36,195 nt of DNA from Chitinispirillaceae bacterium. Its GTDB lineage: Bacteria; Fibrobacterota; Chitinivibrionia; Chitinivibrionales; Chitinispirillaceae. This document shows, one piece after another, positions 16,309-24,753 of the stretch. The notes beneath the pieces were generated by a model. It had not been told where the DNA came from and did not search any database. It worked only from the letters and a program-made list of their open reading frames with translations. Within the stretch, counting starts at the first letter, position 1, and each line of letters begins with the position of its first letter. Where the stretch lies: contig JAFGIN010000088.1 of the NCBI GenBank assembly GCA_016929595.1, positions 1 through 36,195 of the forward strand. Direction: 5' to 3'. Position numbers and translations under genes: made by a program.

Positions 16309-19300
16309 TCAGCGCCGCTCCCAGATAAAACGCAGTTCACCGCCATTTACACCACGGGTATCCTGAAATCCTGAAATAAGCAGATCTTCAAGAATCCGGT
16401 ATTCAGCAGTGGCCCGCTGCACAACTTGCGCTTCTTCTGACTCAATCGTGTATTTCGTCCTGAGCCGACGGGTAATATCTTTGCCGACTGTAACAGATAT
16501 ACGATCGGAATTTTTATTATCAGCGTTTCCTGTTTCAACCTCAATCAAGTCAAGACCCGTAGCATTCTTCAGATCATCACCAAATGTGGAGGCTACCAGT
16601 GATGCAAGCATCTGTTCCGGTGACTGACCGCCGATATCTCCATCCTTAAGATCGGAAGATGTCTTACCAAGTACAAGCAGTAAAATGATATCCTGATCTT
16701 CAAGAGATGGATCATTACTCGAAAGAGCAAACTGCAGATCTTCAATACCGCCTGAAAGTTTTATCGCTATAACCCGCTCCTTTACAGGAACCGTTCCGTG
16801 TATGTCGATTTGCGGCTCTATCGCATATGGATTAACAAAATCTATAACACCCTTATCAACCGTAAAAATTCGTTTAAGATAGGTTATTGATCCCTGCTCA
16901 ACGGCAGCTCTCCCATTGAGCGCCGGCGCAGCAAGTGTACCGGATAATTGAAGGTCTGGTTGTATGTAAAGCTGTGCTATATTGTTGTCTACACGAAACG
17001 GTGAACGTCCGGACAGATCAATATTAAAAAGCATATTTCGCAGGTACGGAAGAGTAATTTCCTGGGGGGGCGGAGCCTCCTTTCGACGACGGGGCTGATT
17101 CATTGATGCCAAAGGATTAATGATAATATCCTGATAATAAAGTCCGTCAAGCAATGTTATAACTCCCGAAACGATGGTTGTATCAGGGGTTCCCGAAATA
17201 CGCAGCTTCGAGTTAACTAACAGATCCAGCATATCGGGCATTCCTACCGGGACAGCATCCATCGTTATGTCAGCTTTTAAATCTGCTGGTGCAAGTTCTT
17301 TGAGTTTCAGATCTCCGGTCAAAGTAAACACTCCGCTGCCTATCCCAGCACGAATCGATTCAATCCGTACAGCATCCCTGGTTGCTACAATCGATCCATT
17401 AATCGAATGAAGTCTTTGAGTGATACCGGGGATGGTCATTGCTATATCGACAGGCCGTACTTCGGCCTTTAGATCGTTATCCCTTAGAGTGCCTTTAAAG
17501 GATGCATCGATATCGACACGACCTTCAATATCGTCAAAATCCGATGAAAAATATCGCGCTACAGTCAATGGCACTGTTCCCTTGAGTGCAGCATCGTGTA
17601 CACCCTCAATACTTCCGCTGGCACGTCCGGTCAGCTCACCTTCACCGGCTAGAAGTATTTTAAAATCTGGTAAATAGTACTGTTTGTCAGAAAGATCGAT
17701 TCGCAGATTGTGTGTTTCAATAACCTGTTTTCCGTTATAATTCATATCAAGTGTTTTGATTTCGAAAGAACCATCAGCCGCAGCCAGGCTGTCTGCACAA
17801 CCTGATAAGGAAACTGCAGCAGTTAAAACACCATCAAGATCCAGCCCTGTAACAGCCATAAATGGCTTCAGGAGCAAAGAGTCAATTACCGCCTTCAGTG
17901 TGATTTTTTTATCAGTTATACCATATTCAGCTTCAATGTCCGCCAGAGCCTTGCCCTTAACTTTTGCACGATTATTTTTAAATTCAAACCCCAGATCGAT
18001 GTCTTCTATAGGAATGGATCCGATAAAAATATCTTTAACACCAAGCATTCCATCTATTTTCGGATCATTGTATGTACCATCGGCTCTTACCGTGATCGAT
18101 GCAATTCCATCAAGGGAATCTATTACTGAAGCAATCTGTGGAATTGCTGCAAGACCGATCTCTTTGCCGGAAAGGGTAATATTGAAAGAATCTTTAAACG
18201 ATGCCCATCCATTAATAATAACATCGGTTCCTGGAAACGCTGAAATTTCAAGCGAATCGATGATCGCACGTTGCCCTTCGATTAATGTATTGAGATGAAC
18301 ACGTTCAATTGTCTGGCCTGCAACAGTAATTTCTTTTGAATCAAGACGAAGGTGACCATGCATATCAGACATTGTACCACTGACTGCAGCATCAATCATA
18401 ATACGTGCAGCAACTGAATCGATAAAATCACTGGTACTTATGCCTGGAGATTCAAGCTGGCAATTGAATTTCATTTTATCAACTGCAACAGGAACTCCAT
18501 TATCGAGCACTCCGGCACTACCCCTGATGAAAAGCCTTGAATCATTTATAGCTGCATCGAGCCTGTTCACGGTTGCAACACCGTCATTATCAAGTCGTGC
18601 TTCAAGAGCAAAGATAGCTGGCATCATCGTTTTATACACAAGTGAATCGACAGCAAGATCAATATGCGCCCGTGGATGTTTTATATCCCCGGCAATACTT
18701 GCGGACAGTTTTACCTTACCGTTAAGACTATCCACCGGGAAAGCACAACCAAGCAGTGCCGCAATTGATGGAACAGTAAGATCCGTTGCACCATCAACGG
18801 TACCTTTGGATAAATGGTACTTACCGGTGAGTGCAATCTTCGTATCACCAAGTTCTGCGTCAAGTTTATGCACCGAAGCTTCTCCGGTACTCACCGTTGC
18901 AGAACATGCAATGGCAGCATCAAGCGGCAATTGTCGGGAATCAAGGCAAAAGCTATCTACTTCAGCAGACAATACGACATTTGCCACAAGTGAACCTGGG
19001 TCTACCCCTTTTCCATCAAGTCGCACTGCAACATCAGCAATTCCGTACATACCAGATACAAGAGTATCCAGCGTTATCCGATCGGCATTCACATCAAGCT
19101 GGTATGCCAGCCCCTGCATCGATCCGAACCGGGATAAATAACCATCCGGAAAAAATGTGCGTGCATCAATGCTGCCAGTTACAGATGTGCTTCCGATCCC
19201 GCTTTTTACCATAAACGGATTTATCTGTAACACCCTGTCCGTCACATCAAGGTCTATATGCAACGTGTCAAGATTATATCCCATGATATCTGCACTGCCA

Positions 19301-20208
19301 CTTGTAACTGTTATTCCAAGCTTATCAGGGTTGTCAATTCTTCCAGAACAGGCAATTCCGAGTGCAACAGAACCATTCATCGCGACGTCCCCGCCAGTAA
19401 AACTTGCGACATCAGAAAGCGCAATCTTAGCATTGATGAGAGCGTTAATGGCAGGCTGCCCGGTAAAAAGGGACTTCGCATTTCCGAAAATTGACAATAC
19501 AGATTCCGCAGTACGGACTGACACGGTAACCGTATCGATATTTTTCTCACGGATCCTTGTCATCAACGAAAGGTCGTATAAACACATTTCGGTATTTTTC
19601 ATAGCCAGATTCAGGGAATCAAAGTTGATTTCCACATTAGCGGAAAATGTTCCGCTCTCACCATCAGCCTTAATCGAAAGGCCATGTGTACCGATACTGA
19701 TACTATCATAAGCGGCATCAAAGATAACACTTGCACCGATTAACTCCAGATGTCTCACATCTATGCTCATCGGCAACGAAAAGTCCTCAGATGTCGATGT
19801 AGTTGTATCCTGAGGAAGGGAATCTTTCTTAATGATTGCATCAATGATTGATAACGTTCCCGAGGAATCTGCATCCAGCACAACTCTTGGATACTCAAGT
19901 ACAGCATGTCGAACCAGTAATTTTTTTCGTAGCAGTGACAGACTGGAGATATCAACAAAAAGCCGCCGAATTACCGCCAGTTCTTTCCCTGAACTGTCAG
20001 CCAATAATACGTTGTTGATTTCAACTTTTATTGAAAATGGCGAAATGGATATCTGATCGATAGAAAATGTGCCTGGAATTGTTTTATTAATGTGGGAAAT
20101 GATAAACTGATGAACTGTATTAGAACGTGAAACTAACGCAAGCGTTCCGAATAGTATAATAACAAAAGCTATCAAACAAATAGCACAAATGGCAAAAAAA
20201 CGTTTCAA
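16309..20208 (-). CDS. tamB: TamB-like translocation/lipid-transport protein
   Basis: This 1299-residue protein is close in length to E. coli TamB. It has a single N-terminal membrane helix (about 5–27) and an AsmA-like start (ISISPFSIKVEINNVLL). A very long chain of beta-strands (the hydrophobic groove or 'taco' of this superfamily) follows. The TamB C-terminal domain (DUF490) is seen in LLLVLGKTSSDL, a VTVGKDITRRLRTKY strand, and the conserved final EDLLISGFQDTRG region. It spans the periplasm and is thought to move phospholipids or help barrel assembly with an Omp85 protein, here its direct downstream neighbour. The start is TTG, chosen because GAGGGG lies six bases upstream and no better codon precedes the membrane helix. 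The hairpin-bearing spacer 20209–20446 separates it from a divergent gene. Confidence 0.88.
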   Translation of the reverse strand: MKRFFAICAICLIAFVIILFGTLALVSRSNTVHQFIISHINKTIPGTFSIDQISISPFSIKVEINNVLLADSSGKELAVIRRLFVDISSLSLLRKKLLVRHAVLEYPRVVLDADSSGTLSIIDAIIKKDSLPQDTTTSTSEDFSLPMSIDVRHLELIGASVIFDAAYDSISIGTHGLSIKADGESGTFSANVEINFDSLNLAMKNTEMCLYDLSLMTRIREKNIDTVTVSVRTAESVLSIFGNAKSLFTGQPAINALINAKIALSDVASFTGGDVAMNGSVALGIACSGRIDNPDKLGITVTSGSADIMGYNLDTLHIDLDVTDRVLQINPFMVKSGIGSTSVTGSIDARTFFPDGYLSRFGSMQGLAYQLDVNADRITLDTLVSGMYGIADVAVRLDGKGVDPGSLVANVVLSAEVDSFCLDSRQLPLDAAIACSATVSTGEASVHKLDAELGDTKIALTGKYHLSKGTVDGATDLTVPSIAALLGCAFPVDSLNGKVKLSASIAGDIKHPRAHIDLAVDSLVYKTMMPAIFALEARLDNDGVATVNRLDAAINDSRLFIRGSAGVLDNGVPVAVDKMKFNCQLESPGISTSDFIDSVAARIMIDAAVSGTMSDMHGHLRLDSKEITVAGQTIERVHLNTLIEGQRAIIDSLEISAFPGTDVIINGWASFKDSFNITLSGKEIGLAAIPQIASVIDSLDGIASITVRADGTYNDPKIDGMLGVKDIFIGSIPIEDIDLGFEFKNNRAKVKGKALADIEAEYGITDKKITLKAVIDSLLLKPFMAVTGLDLDGVLTAAVSLSGCADSLAAADGSFEIKTLDMNYNGKQVIETHNLRIDLSDKQYYLPDFKILLAGEGELTGRASGSIEGVHDAALKGTVPLTVARYFSSDFDDIEGRVDIDASFKGTLRDNDLKAEVRPVDIAMTIPGITQRLHSINGSIVATRDAVRIESIRAGIGSGVFTLTGDLKLKELAPADLKADITMDAVPVGMPDMLDLLVNSKLRISGTPDTTIVSGVITLLDGLYYQDIIINPLASMNQPRRRKEAPPPQEITLPYLRNMLFNIDLSGRSPFRVDNNIAQLYIQPDLQLSGTLAAPALNGRAAVEQGSITYLKRIFTVDKGVIDFVNPYAIEPQIDIHGTVPVKERVIAIKLSGGIEDLQFALSSNDPSLEDQDIILLLVLGKTSSDLKDGDIGGQSPEQMLASLVASTFGDDLKNATGLDLIEVETGNADNKNSDRISVTVGKDITRRLRTKYTIESEEAQVVQRATAEYRILEDLLISGFQDTRGVNGGELRFIWERR

Positions 20209-20342
20209 CCTTCACCCCTCATAAGTATGTATGATTCGAAGATTTATTATAGGGATCAGAAAATATCCTCACGGGAGTTATTACCGTATATTTTAACTAC
20301 TGGAGCTGAAAATAGGTATCTTTCAAAAAAGAATCAAGATAG

Positions 20343-20382
20343 TTGTCGGCTATTTTTAAGAATTTTAAGTAGCCCGTGACAA
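20343..20382 (+). promoter_or_regulatory. Bulged hairpin in the divergent spacer
   Basis: TTGTC+GGCTA (20343–20352) pairs with TAGCC+GACAA (20370–20374, 20378–20382), leaving a 3-base bulge. A TTTTC follows. It is about 65 bases upstream of the gene at 20447, so it may be a leader hairpin or attenuator. A TATAAT box on the minus strand (20251–20246) could be a −10 for tamB, but its −35 is poor. Confidence 0.35.
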
Positions 20383-20446
20383 TTTTCTGTGACACAAATA
20401 TATATTCATCTTATAAAGTTTTTTTTAACTTCAAAAAAAGGACATA

Positions 20447-21001
20447 ATGATGATGATTAACACAAAAAATCGAATTTTTATGTGTATTTCGGTTGTTACA
20501 CTGTTTTTACCGGTTAAAATGGTTTTTGCCCAGGATACTCCAGAAGCAATGAAAGGTAAAAAAGTTGTAATCGCCTATGAAAAAACAGCTTTTAAAAAAG
20601 GGCTTGCAGCAGAGATCGGGCAATTGCTCAAAACGGATTCTATTAATGTTACAACAATGGAACATTCAGACAAAGCTCCTCTTAAAATCGAAGCAGCCTC
20701 CAGTGATGCAGTTTTTATTTCCGCATCCGGGGTTAATTCAAAGATTCGTCCCTGGGTTGTTACCTGGCTTGAGAATAACAAGCAACATTCCAGCAAAATT
20801 ATACTTCATGTTACACAGACGAAAAACTGGATAGTTAAAACACATGTTGACGCAGTAACATCTGCATCGTCCAAAAAGGATATGAAAAAACTCGCATCAG
20901 AGTATGCCGGGATGATAAAAACACGGCTATCCGCTTCAGTTCCGCAGAAGACAGACACTGAAGAATCTGCAACAGAGACAGACACACAGAAAGTTGATTG
21001 A
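20447..21001 (+). CDS. Secreted flavodoxin-like protein
   Basis: The 184-residue product has a signal peptide ending near VFAQ. A segment follows that resembles the first half of a flavodoxin: a strand KKVVIAY, a helix, a second strand (INVTTME), and a third (AVFISASGV). A helical tail then leads to a low-complexity Thr/Glu/Asp-rich end. The classic phosphate-binding loop (T-x-T/S-G-x-T) is absent, so FMN binding is uncertain. AAAAGGA lies six bases before the ATG. It ends 18 bases before the membrane flavocytochrome gene and should be co-transcribed with it. It might be a periplasmic redox partner or only a fold relative. Confidence 0.5.
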   Translation: MMMINTKNRIFMCISVVTLFLPVKMVFAQDTPEAMKGKKVVIAYEKTAFKKGLAAEIGQLLKTDSINVTTMEHSDKAPLKIEAASSDAVFISASGVNSKIRPWVVTWLENNKQHSSKIILHVTQTKNWIVKTHVDAVTSASSKKDMKKLASEYAGMIKTRLSASVPQKTDTEESATETDTQKVD

Positions 21002-21019
21002 CTTAACAGTTAAATCACA

Positions 21020-22336
21020 ATGAAGACGATTTTTATTCTACTTTTATTCATTTCACCAGTTGTACCGCTCAATCTTTATTTTGCGGGCAGCTGGTATTCG
21101 TTGCTTCACAGCTATTCCATAGCTATGGTATTTGGTATATTCAGTTATGTGTATTTTACAAACACACTGATTCTATCTGCCCGTATCTCTTTTGTAGACA
21201 AAATTCTGGGCAATGACCGGGTTCTCAGGATACATGCAGCCCTTGCTCAGACGGCACTGTTTTTTGCAATTCTTCATGTCACATTCAAGCTGGTGTATTC
21301 CTTTACAATTAATGTAACTATTCTTGCAGGTATCATTGCATTCATTCTTTTTCTGTTACTCATGACATTAACTGTGCTGTATATGAATGCCGGTGTCTTT
21401 TCAAGGTTCAAACTGACCGATAGAGTTAATGGTTTTTTTAAAAACAGATTCCTGATTGATTATTCGAATGTTAAACTCCTTCATAATGGTACTGTTGCAG
21501 CCGTACTCCTTATAGCGTTTCATTGTATCGGAGCTGCATCAACAGCAGAGTCTTCGCTGCGTGGAACAGTTATGGGTGGCTGGACGACCATCGCTGTTTT
21601 GATCTGGATTTATCATAAAATAGTTCGTCCATTTCGGAACAAACGTTCCAGATGGAAGATTTGTTCTGTAAAAAAGGTTGCCGGGAATATAGTGGAAATG
21701 AAAATGGAGAATCGCAATGACAAATTGTTCAAGGGTAGAGCGGGACAGTATGCATATTTCAGCTTTATTTCAAAACACTGTGGCCGCGAAGAGCATCCGT
21801 TTACTATTTCATCGTTACCGGGAAGATCAGATGTTACGATTACCGTTAAACAGCTGGGGGATTACACCCGACGGCTGGAAAATGTGCAGCCTGGTGTAAC
21901 AGCACTAATTGACGGGCCTTATGGAAAATTTGTCCCACCAGAGGGAGTTCCCTGTCTTTTTATTGCTGGCGGAATAGGAATAACCCCTTTTATTCCTATT
22001 ACTGAAGAAAAGAAGATTAATCGGGAAACTGCCCCAGTTTTTCTTATCTGGAGCGTAAGAGACAGCAAGGAGCTCTTCTGCAAAGATACTTTTGAAACCA
22101 TTCAATCCGAATATCCATGGTTTACATTTAATTCTGTTGTCACAAAAAACGATAACGGACAATCAAGTGGTAAGCGGATAGACAAAACCCTGATATCTTC
22201 ACTTGTAAACAAAAATCTTTTTTCAGAATTGCATGTTTACATATGTGGCCCGGCATCACTACGTATAGCAATGACAACACTCCTGAAAAATTTGGGTGTT
22301 AACGGTACTAGAATTCACAGTGAACGGTTTGACTGA
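21020..22336 (+). CDS. NOX/ferric-reductase-type transmembrane flavocytochrome b
   Basis: The 438-residue protein has six or so membrane segments in its first 200 residues. Histidines are placed H72-x13-H86 and H155-x12-H168, which matches exactly the two-haem spacing of NADPH oxidases (NOX/FRD). The cytoplasmic half has the FAD motif HPFTISS (259–265), the phosphate-binding DGPYGKF, the NAD(P) motif AGGIGITP (316–323) and CGP (409–411). It should pass electrons from NAD(P)H through FAD and two haems to an acceptor on the outside, such as oxygen, Fe(III) or a quinone-like compound. A secreted flavodoxin-like protein precedes it and could accept or guide the electrons. The choice between a superoxide-forming oxidase and a metal reductase is open. 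Confidence 0.8.
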   Translation: MKTIFILLLFISPVVPLNLYFAGSWYSLLHSYSIAMVFGIFSYVYFTNTLILSARISFVDKILGNDRVLRIHAALAQTALFFAILHVTFKLVYSFTINVTILAGIIAFILFLLLMTLTVLYMNAGVFSRFKLTDRVNGFFKNRFLIDYSNVKLLHNGTVAAVLLIAFHCIGAASTAESSLRGTVMGGWTTIAVLIWIYHKIVRPFRNKRSRWKICSVKKVAGNIVEMKMENRNDKLFKGRAGQYAYFSFISKHCGREEHPFTISSLPGRSDVTITVKQLGDYTRRLENVQPGVTALIDGPYGKFVPPEGVPCLFIAGGIGITPFIPITEEKKINRETAPVFLIWSVRDSKELFCKDTFETIQSEYPWFTFNSVVTKNDNGQSSGKRIDKTLISSLVNKNLFSELHVYICGPASLRIAMTTLLKNLGVNGTRIHSERFD

Positions 22337-22343
22337 CTCTTTT

Positions 22344-23576
22344 TTACACCTGCGTAGATCCATACAGTTCAATCATTTTTTTGACAAACTCTATATCTTT
22401 GCGTGCCTGACATAAATAATCATCAGTGTTATGGCTTGAATAAGCAGTAGTGCAGTTTTTTTCTGGTAATCCAACAATATCAATACCTGCAAGATTTGTT
22501 TTTTTCGTTTTCAGATATTTCATTACTTTTTCTACTGTTGATCGTATCTGGCAAGGATCAAACAATCCATCACCCCAATAGGTGCAACTTCGTTTCATAA
22601 TGTCTCTGTCAATTGATATATATACATCAGTATCATACAGATTACCGATAATGGTTTCATCAAGAAAATCCATTGCGCTACAGTCATCCCATGTCTTTAA
22701 AGTCAGTAACGCCTCAACCTCTTCATTAAAGTGGTCGAATGTTTCCTGATCAAAATCTGTGTCATCAGGGTTCAAAACGCCTTCCATGCTCATTAATATT
22801 CTGAATAAACGGTAATTTTTATTGTGGTCTGTAACATGCTCGATACAACCACATTCAATTAATGCGTCAAGGGCTTTATCAGATAACATCAGTGGTAATG
22901 GTGATGACCACCTTATTTCCCAGGGTGAATGCTCATCTTTTCTTTTCACGGTCAGATACACATTGCCATCGGCCTTATAGCGCCTGATCTCCTGTGGTCC
23001 ATTAACTCCCTTGAAATACTGCTGAAGGGCAATTCCAACAGCGGGAAGATGTTTCCATACACGTTGAGCATTTCCTAAAGTCATGTACGTGATCCGATTC
23101 TGTTTTGAAAAAGACAACTCCTTTTGCAGACACTCATTAAAAAATGCACTCCCCCACCCATCAAAGCTCACTTTCGAAATATTTCTGAAATCATCGTGAG
23201 AATCGAAATTAATGATTAATTTGTTTCTGCGCGACCCAAACTTATTAAAAGCAAGCACTGCAAGAAGATATGACATTTGATGAGAAAGATTAAAATCAAC
23301 AACGGTAAAAAACGGCTGTTGTTTGAATGGAAAGAGTTTTTGCAGAGCATCCAAATTATTTCTGAAAAACGAAGCGTTTATCTCACCCTGTTTTATATTT
23401 CGACTACCTATAATAGAGGCTATCGTAAGAGCATCGATTGTTTTATCGATCTGATAAAATTTTCCAATTGCTGTTCCATCACTGTAACTCCCTGTTTCCA
23501 GTTCGATAGGAACATTCACCTGATCTGGTCGTACAGGTTGTAACGTGGACATATCGATGCTAACAGTAAGCTGCAT
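22344..23576 (-). CDS. UPF0489 family (arginase/deacetylase-fold) protein
   Basis: This 410-residue soluble protein matches UPF0489 (relatives of eukaryotic C5orf22). Visible motifs are DFNLSHQ (H99), the metal-binding DSHDDF (D125, H127, D128) and SIDRD (321–325). These correspond to the two metal-ligand stretches of arginases and histone-deacetylase-like enzymes (DxHxD and SxDxD), so a di-metal hydrolase is likely. The substrate is unknown. Its tail faces the flavocytochrome gene with seven bases between the two stops, so the genes are convergent and no terminator hairpin is visible. The start is the first ATG (23576); an alternative ATG eight codons inside exists and neither has a good ribosome-binding site. 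Confidence 0.75.
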   Translation of the reverse strand: MQLTVSIDMSTLQPVRPDQVNVPIELETGSYSDGTAIGKFYQIDKTIDALTIASIIGSRNIKQGEINASFFRNNLDALQKLFPFKQQPFFTVVDFNLSHQMSYLLAVLAFNKFGSRRNKLIINFDSHDDFRNISKVSFDGWGSAFFNECLQKELSFSKQNRITYMTLGNAQRVWKHLPAVGIALQQYFKGVNGPQEIRRYKADGNVYLTVKRKDEHSPWEIRWSSPLPLMLSDKALDALIECGCIEHVTDHNKNYRLFRILMSMEGVLNPDDTDFDQETFDHFNEEVEALLTLKTWDDCSAMDFLDETIIGNLYDTDVYISIDRDIMKRSCTYWGDGLFDPCQIRSTVEKVMKYLKTKKTNLAGIDIVGLPEKNCTTAYSSHNTDDYLCQARKDIEFVKKMIELYGSTQV

Positions 23577-23764
23577 TGCGGCTCATTTCTTCAAAAAGCT
23601 GTGGATTGTTTTTTAAACATGAATTCCGTCGGTTGATCGCCAGATAATAGCTCTCTACCAATGTAGAGATAATTTTATTGTAATATTAATTATGAGTAGC
23701 AAATTACACAATAAAGATAGAGTTCTGAACTACATTTCATGAACATAAAAATATTCCATAGATG

Positions 23765-23793
23765 TTTACATTATCCCCAAAAACAGATATAAT
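23765..23793 (+). promoter_or_regulatory. Near-consensus sigma-70 promoter
   Basis: TTTACA (23765–23770), a 17-base spacer, and TATAAT (23788–23793) form a near-ideal promoter. Transcription would begin about seven bases after the −10, almost exactly at the ATG of the next gene (23802), predicting a leaderless mRNA. The ATG has no ribosome-binding site, which agrees. Confidence 0.6.
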
Positions 23794-23801
23794 AAATAGT
23801 T

Positions 23802-24137
23802 ATGAACCATACAAACAGAAAAGACTTAATAGATGAGTTACGTGTACTGGCTGGAATTGCTCAGGAAAGAGAAAAAGAAGAGGATGTAGCTACACTCTTA
23901 AAACAATTTGAGGAATGGAAAAGAAAATTTTCAGATGACATTGATCTGGAAAATATAATCAGTGCCACTCATGATATTATTGATAAAAACAGATGGAAAG
24001 AGTATATTCGCGATAACGAGTTCATTGTTATCAGAGCATTATATAAAACTATTATCACAGAAGAAGATATGAGCCCTGAGCTGTATAGCTCTCTAAAACC
24101 GAAAATCGATGCAGTAAAAAAAGTCCTGGGTCGGTGA
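23802..24137 (+). CDS. Small charged helical protein, unknown
   Basis: The 111-residue product is hydrophilic, alpha-helical and acidic/lysine-rich, without signal peptide, cysteines or known motifs. Its length and composition suggest a small regulatory or scaffolding protein, but nothing more can be said. No Shine–Dalgarno site lies before the ATG, and the strong promoter described above is immediately adjacent, so it is probably translated leaderless. The next in-frame Met is near residue 90, so no alternative start is plausible. I am fairly sure it is expressed, unsure of its role. Confidence 0.55.
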   Translation: MNHTNRKDLIDELRVLAGIAQEREKEEDVATLLKQFEEWKRKFSDDIDLENIISATHDIIDKNRWKEYIRDNEFIVIRALYKTIITEEDMSPELYSSLKPKIDAVKKVLGR

Positions 24138-24195
24138 TTAACAAAGTATCAGATTGGTTGTTCTATTATAAACCGATACCAGATTTTTCCTAATT

Positions 24196-24486
24196 TTAAT
24201 TATTTAGAATTCCCCATTCACAGAGGATTTCATCCGAAAGCCTCAAAGCATCAGCAAAATTAACTTGAGATAATACATGTCTGGCAGCCATTGCTGTATT
24301 GGGATTATTCTGCATCATAGTAAAAAGAGATACCAGCGCCTGGCTTCGATTGCTCCAGTTGAAAGTCTGGAGTATGTTTTGTTGATCAGAAAACTGAATC
24401 ATTTGACGAAGATACTTTAGTGCTTCTTCTTTTTTTGCGGTTGCATTTGCATGAAGTTCATTAAGAATATTCTGAGCACGAAAGAA
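24196..24486 (-). pseudogene. Truncated gene remnant (C-terminal end)
   Basis: The frame is open for 97 codons from a stop at 24487–24489 to the TAA at 24196, and reads as a plausible helical protein end (ILNELHAN…KKEEALKYLRQ…ILCEWGILNN). No ATG, GTG or TTG lies upstream of the internal ATG at 24402, and that ATG has no ribosome-binding site. The coding-like composition starts well before it, so this looks like the 3' remainder of a larger gene whose 5' end is lost. I do not recognise the family. The following 24490–24753 spacer holds the leader of the aminopeptidase gene, with no other gene seen. Confidence 0.45.
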
Positions 24487-24753
24487 TTACCTCTGCGCTA
24501 CCGGCCCCTCTTCCATAGAAGTTTTTCCAGACCGGTTAAATCATAAACACACCGCACTGTCTTTTTTGTCTTCCTTTAAAGAGGATCTCTAGCAATATTA
24601 GGAAATCAGGGGTTTTCAGTTTCACGTTTCCAATGAACTGAAAATAAATAAACTGATTTTTTCACTTAAGATGTGCTCCCAGGCCTCAAAAGTTGTATCA
24701 AACAGTTGCACATACTGCGATCAATGCCTATATTTCAACAAAAGGAGTATATC

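Noticed and set aside
18440-19141. Plus-strand open frame of 233 codons within tamB
   Set aside because: Antisense shadow; Ser/Pro-rich translation without start signal, whereas tamB is a full-length family member.
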